Below, in pieces: positions 61,372 through 64,000 of a stretch of 64,000 bases of DNA. The first letter of the stretch is position 1, and each line of letters starts with the position of its first letter. The stretch covers positions 5,022,501 to 5,086,500 of the forward strand of contig NZ_CP034562.1 of NCBI RefSeq assembly GCF_003970675.1, given 5' to 3'. The position numbers and the translations under genes are program-made. Origin of the DNA: Flammeovirga pectinis (GTDB taxonomy: Bacteria; Bacteroidota; Bacteroidia; Cytophagales; Flammeovirgaceae). The notes under the pieces are model-generated. The model was not told where the DNA came from. It made no database searches and saw only the letters and a program-made list of their open reading frames with translations.

Positions 61372-61986
61372 ATGCAGTACGTTGCTATCGCAGGAAATAT
61401 AGGATCAGGTAAAACAACTTTAACGAAAAAGCTTTCTGAACATTTTGGTTGGATTGCTGAATACGAAAGTACGGCCGACAATCCTTACTTAGAAGATTTT
61501 TATACGGATATGAGAAGATGGGCATTCCATACTCAAGTTCGTTTTTTAGATAATAGTTTTCAGCAAGCTGTAGAAATTAGATCTAGTAAAACTCCAATTG
61601 TACAAGATCGTTCTTTTGATGAAAACGCATATATTTTTGCAAGAAACCTACATACTTCCGGTCAGATGGATGATAGGGATTTTGAGTCGTACTGGAAGCT
61701 TTTTACAACAATGTCCTCCCAGTTGCCAAAACCCGATTTATTAATCTACCTTGATACGGATTATGATCGCTTAAATTCACAGATATTAAAACGTGGAAGA
61801 AGTTACGAACAAGCTATCCCAGAAGAGTATTTAAGAAACCTGAATACTTTATATAATGAATGGATAGATACTTACGAAGGACCTCTTCTTAGAGTAAAAA
61901 TGTCGGAACATGATTTTGTAGAACAATCAGAAGATTTCTATAAAATTGTAAATGACATTGATAAAGCTCTAGCGTTGGTAAAATAA
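61372..61986 (+). CDS. Deoxynucleoside kinase, copy 3 of 3
   Basis: The ATG giving MQYVAIAG is chosen because it aligns with the starts of the other copies; a GTG 15 bases upstream would add five residues. The 204-residue protein has P-loop GNIGSGKTT, ESTADNPYLEDFYTDMRRWAFHTQ and QDRSFDENAYIFA, with Phe-Asp replacing the Ile-Tyr or Leu-Tyr after DRS. The lid is KRGRSYEQAIPEEYL. It is the most diverged at that site. A terminator follows. Confidence 0.9.
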   Translation: MQYVAIAGNIGSGKTTLTKKLSEHFGWIAEYESTADNPYLEDFYTDMRRWAFHTQVRFLDNSFQQAVEIRSSKTPIVQDRSFDENAYIFARNLHTSGQMDDRDFESYWKLFTTMSSQLPKPDLLIYLDTDYDRLNSQILKRGRSYEQAIPEEYLRNLNTLYNEWIDTYEGPLLRVKMSEHDFVEQSEDFYKIVNDIDKALALVK

Positions 61987-62009
61987 ATATCTAGAAAATA
62001 TATTTTAAG

Positions 62010-62051
62010 TGGCCTCATCATCTATTAAAAAGGTGGTGAGGCCATTTTTTT
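62010..62051 (+). terminator. Terminator after the third kinase gene
   Basis: A stem of about 13 bp with G-T pairs (arms 62010-62022 and 62032-62044) is followed by seven T residues. Confidence 0.9.
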
Positions 62052-62070
62052 ATACCTTAAATTTTAAATC

Positions 62071-62703
62071 ATGCAAGATATTATTCACTTAGATGTATTT
62101 GTTATTACGGCGTTAATTTTTGTAATGACACCTGGTATTGATACTATTTTTGTTTTAAACAAAGCCATTAGCGAAGGCAAAACAGTAGGAGTATATTCAA
62201 CTTTAGGAATAAACGTAGGCGTGATAGTGCATACGTTCTTTGCAGCTATGGGCTTATCACTTATTGTAGCTCAATCTGCCATTGCTTTTCTAATACTTAA
62301 ATATTGCGGAGCAGCATACTTATTTTACCTTGGCATAACAAGCCTTTTGAGTAAAGAAGAATTAAATGTGAAATTTGATGACAATAAAGGTCAAAAATCT
62401 AATAAAGAGCATTTCTTATCTGGGGTAATAACAAATGTATTAAACCCTAAAGTAGCACTGTTCTTCTTATCATTTTTTCCTCAGTTTATAAAAGAAGAAG
62501 CAATAGGTAATGCGTTTCCTTTTCTTGTGTTGGGTAGTATATATGCATTCTTAGGAGTGATATGGTTCTTGATAATTACTTATTTTTCAACTCTTTTTTC
62601 AGAAAAACTCAGAAGAAATAAAAAGTTTAATACTTATTTAAATAAATGTTCTGGTATTATCTTTTTACTGATGGGAATTAAAGTGTTGTTTAAAAGTAAA
62701 TGA
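62071..62703 (+). CDS. LysE/RhtB family amino acid exporter
   Basis: This 210-residue inner-membrane protein has five or six hydrophobic segments and family signatures: MTPGIDTIFVLNKAISEGKTVGV near the N-terminus and NVLNPKVALFFLSFFPQF in the middle. Members export amino acids such as lysine, threonine or homoserine lactones; the substrate here is unknown. The gene starts 20 bp after the preceding terminator T run and is followed by a small terminator. Confidence 0.88.
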   Translation: MQDIIHLDVFVITALIFVMTPGIDTIFVLNKAISEGKTVGVYSTLGINVGVIVHTFFAAMGLSLIVAQSAIAFLILKYCGAAYLFYLGITSLLSKEELNVKFDDNKGQKSNKEHFLSGVITNVLNPKVALFFLSFFPQFIKEEAIGNAFPFLVLGSIYAFLGVIWFLIITYFSTLFSEKLRRNKKFNTYLNKCSGIIFLLMGIKVLFKSK

Positions 62704-62743
62704 TTAATACACGGGTAGTCAGTTGTTTAAATGTAGTGTAAAG

Positions 62744-62766
62744 AACTGCTAGTGAGTAGTTTTTTT
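62744..62766 (+). terminator. Terminator after the LysE gene
   Basis: A 7-bp stem (62744-62750 with 62755-62761, one G-T pair), 4-nt loop and T run. Confidence 0.7.
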
Positions 62767-63096
62767 CAATATAGATAATATAATTCTGTTAAGAATAGTG
62801 ATTAAAAGTGAATATAAAGACATTAAAAGGATGTTTTTTATAATCATATTACGATAAGAATATATAAAGTAGTATCTTTGCCCCTCGATGAAAAATCGGA
62901 TTTATGTTTAATTCTACTATTTAATATAGTTGGGTTATAGATTTATCTATTTAATGATGTTAATGGTATTAAATTGATTTTTATGTAAAACAGACATTAT
63001 CAGCCTATTAATGAACTTTATTAGTTGCTGTTTTTGTTAATACTACTGAAAATCAAGCTGTTTAACTGAAAAAAGTGAATAATGCAGTGAATTCGG
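62767..63096 (+). other. AT-rich region upstream of rpmH
   Basis: A very AT-rich stretch holds one isolated TAnnTTTG match (TATCTTTG at 62873-62880) without a -33 partner and without a following gene of more than a few codons. No other feature was recognised. It could hold an upstream promoter or leader for rpmH. Confidence 0.5.
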
Positions 63097-63128
63097 TTTG
63101 CCATTTTGCTTAAGTATGATTACTTTTG
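63097..63128 (+). promoter_or_regulatory. rpmH promoter (TTTG-N20-TACTTTTG)
   Basis: A TTTG at 63097-63100 and a TACTTTTG at 63121-63128 are spaced by 20 bases, fitting the Bacteroidota consensus TTTG-N19-21-TAnnTTTG. The start codon lies 32 bases downstream of the -7 box. This is the best promoter match in the window. Confidence 0.75.
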
Positions 63129-63160
63129 CAAGCCGAAAAATTCTAATCTTACATAGTACG

Positions 63161-63319
63161 ATGAAAAGAACATTTCAACCTTCAAGCCGCAAGAGAAGAA
63201 ACAAGCATGGTTTCCGTCAAAGAATGCTTTCAGCAAACGGACGTAACGTTCTTGCAGCAAGAAGAAAAAAAGGAAGAAAAAGCCTTACAGTTTCTGATTC
63301 AAGAAAACATAAGGCGTAG
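63161..63319 (+). CDS. rpmH: 50S ribosomal protein L34
   Basis: This 52-residue very basic protein has the L34 pattern: [20 protein letters not shown] at the N-terminus and [15 protein letters not shown] in the middle. The start is the ATG that gives the standard N-terminus, preceded by a promoter that lies inside any longer frame. L34 binds 23S rRNA. The usual rnpA follows, but a tiny basic protein gene and a structured element are inserted between them. Confidence 0.97.
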   Translation: MKRTFQPSSRKRRNKHGFRQRMLSANGRNVLAARRKKGRKSLTVSDSRKHKA

Positions 63320-63368
63320 ATAGCACTCTAAAGTAGAGTGTGTTTCAGAACACTAAAAATTTAATGTG

Positions 63369-63491
63369 ATGAAAACTCGTGTCGCAAAAAAAATCTTGTC
63401 TAAACAAGAGAAATTAAATTACAACAAAGGTCAAGTTCAAAAAGCTGAACGCCTTGTTGCAAAAAAACAAAAAGCTGCCGCTAACGCGTAA
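63369..63491 (+). CDS. 40-residue basic protein between rpmH and rnpA
   Basis: This 40-residue frame begins with MKTRVAKKILSKQEKLNYNK and ends AKKQKAAANA. It is strongly basic (12 Lys or Arg, few acids), with likely helical character and no cysteine or signal peptide. The start ATG follows the rpmH stop by 49 bases, and the frame ends cleanly. It lies at a locus dedicated to the ribosome and RNase P, so RNA binding is plausible, but this is inference. The family was not recognised with certainty. Confidence 0.6.
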   Translation: MKTRVAKKILSKQEKLNYNKGQVQKAERLVAKKQKAAANA

Positions 63492-63506
63492 TTGATTTTA
63501 CGTAAG

Positions 63507-63618
63507 CAGCTTTTATCCATGCGTCTCTGTGAGGTGCATTTGCACCTCGCGGAAGCCCGCGCATAGGTCAAAAGCTGAAGGTTCGGCGGCAGCAAGTACG
63601 ACGAACCTTCACTTTTTT
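63507..63618 (+). ncRNA. Candidate structured RNA ending in an intrinsic terminator
   Basis: A GC-rich island in an AT-rich genome folds into two consecutive hairpins. The first spans 63507-63577: an 8-bp closing stem (63507-63514 with 63570-63577), an inner 5-bp stem (63519-63523 with 63560-63564) and an 11-bp apical stem with an ATTT loop (63527-63537 with 63542-63552). The second is the terminator hairpin at 63576-63611. A stem between 63563-63569 and 63625-63631 could form instead, hinting at switching. It resembles neither 4.5S RNA nor another RNA I recognise. Confidence 0.5.
63576..63618 (+). terminator. Terminator-like hairpin before rnpA
   Basis: A 10-bp stem (63576-63585 with 63602-63611) with a 16-nt loop is followed by 'cttttttg'. 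It would end the rpmH transcript or the candidate RNA before rnpA. Confidence 0.8.
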
Positions 63619-63665
63619 GTTTATAGACCTATCAAAACAATGTGTTTAATCACATAGTAATTCTT

Positions 63666-64000
63666 ATGGAGCATTCACCTTTACCTACGTATGATCGTCC
63701 CACTTTCCCAAAGTGTGAACATCTAAAGAGTAAAAGTACAATAGAGCAGATGTTCAAATCAGGACAGTCTGTCTTTTCTTTTCCGTATAAGGTGTATTAT
63801 ACATTATCATCAGATGTATCTAAAATCCATATCCCTCCTAAAGTTTTAATTTCTGTTTCTAAACGAAGCTTTAAAAATGCCACAGACCGTAACAGGATAA
63901 AAAGGCAAATTAAAGAAGCTTATCGTTTAAATAAAACCATCTTACAGCCTAAAGAAGATTCTTCACAACAACAAGTGATAGAAGCCATCTCTTTTGTATA
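63666..64000 (+). CDS. rnpA: Ribonuclease P protein component, partial (runs past window end)
   Basis: The first 111 codons are present. After an N-terminal extension, FPKCEHLKSKSTIEQMF and VLISVSKRSFKNATDRNRIKRQIKEAYRLN match the RnpA core, including the RNR signature that contacts the RNase P RNA. RnpA helps 5' maturation of tRNAs. The 3' end is cut by the window. It follows rpmH as in most bacteria, but with a terminator-like hairpin between, so it may use read-through or its own promoter. Confidence 0.92.
   Translation, partial: MEHSPLPTYDRPTFPKCEHLKSKSTIEQMFKSGQSVFSFPYKVYYTLSSDVSKIHIPPKVLISVSKRSFKNATDRNRIKRQIKEAYRLNKTILQPKEDSSQQQVIEAISFV

Noticed and set aside
59944-61986. The three kinase genes as an assembly duplication artefact
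   Set aside because: The copies differ throughout in sequence and in intergenic spacing, so they are true diverged paralogues.
62873-62880. TATCTTTG as a promoter for an unannotated gene
   Set aside because: No -33 partner and only frames of a few codons follow; kept only as a possible upstream rpmH promoter.
63507-63618. The structured element as 4.5S/SRP RNA
   Set aside because: The conserved SRP apical loop sequence (GGAAGGAAGCAGCC type) is absent.

Overview
This window looks like chromosomal DNA of an AT-rich Bacteroidota bacterium, most likely a marine Cytophagales (Flammeovirga-like; the genus is a guess). The reasons are the -7 boxes of the TAnnTTTG type upstream of many genes, the lack of clear Shine-Dalgarno sequences, and the set of Bacteroidota-typical families: WbqC, DUF2480, DUF5723-type outer-membrane protein, a CarboxypepD_reg TonB receptor paired with a beta-helix lipoprotein, a type IX-sorting-like tail, and an LTXXQ/Spy-like protein. 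No phage, insertion sequence, CRISPR array or tRNA was found. Nearly everything is an intact housekeeping or envelope gene.

Layout. 1-2.3 kb: the 3' two thirds of a 23S rRNA, a spacer hairpin, a 5S rRNA and its terminator. 2.3-17 kb, mostly minus strand: an SMR exporter, rlmN, two secreted TPR proteins, gyrA, two secreted proteins, clpC, a WbqC protein with trmB, an orphan ParA-type ATPase (plus strand), a CYTH protein and a Cys/Met PLP enzyme. 18-25.7 kb, plus strand: a lipoprotein hydrolase, a membrane-anchored protein with a LOG-family enzyme, a lytic transglycosylase, der, a small lipoprotein and an M28/glutaminyl-cyclase-like lipoprotein. 25.8-29.3 kb, minus strand: aspS, a shrunken crotonase-like protein and gluQ, the two enzymes here that act on tRNA-Asp. 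29.4-33.7 kb: sugar metabolism, with a ROK protein, a glycosidase-like lipoprotein whose acid/base residue is changed, and a divergent glucokinase. 33.8-42.9 kb, minus strand: a lipoprotein/TonB-receptor pair, then an 11-repeat secreted protein with an outer-membrane protein. 43-51 kb: a C-terminal processing protease, a MscS channel, a spondin-domain lipoprotein, and an operon of uvrA, a histidine phosphatase and scpA. 51-59 kb: plsC, gatC, a Spy-like protein, an EnvC-like protein, a FemAB-like protein, DUF2480, a porin, a small secreted protein and lpdA. 59.5-64 kb: a small membrane protein, three tandem deoxynucleoside kinases, a LysE exporter, and rpmH, a 40-residue basic protein, a structured GC-rich element and rnpA (cut by the window end).

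Most interesting points: (1) a GC-rich, well-folded RNA candidate ending in an intrinsic terminator between the rpmH unit and rnpA, next to a tiny basic protein; (2) a crotonase-like protein that has lost both catalytic glutamates and a central segment, lying between aspS and gluQ; (3) a clan-A glycosidase-like lipoprotein with Asn-Lys-Pro where Asn-Glu-Pro is expected; (4) three consecutive diverged deoxynucleoside kinases; (5) an 11-repeat secreted protein beside an outer-membrane barrel. No single large new system is evident. These are separate leads, and functions marked as inference should be read that way.
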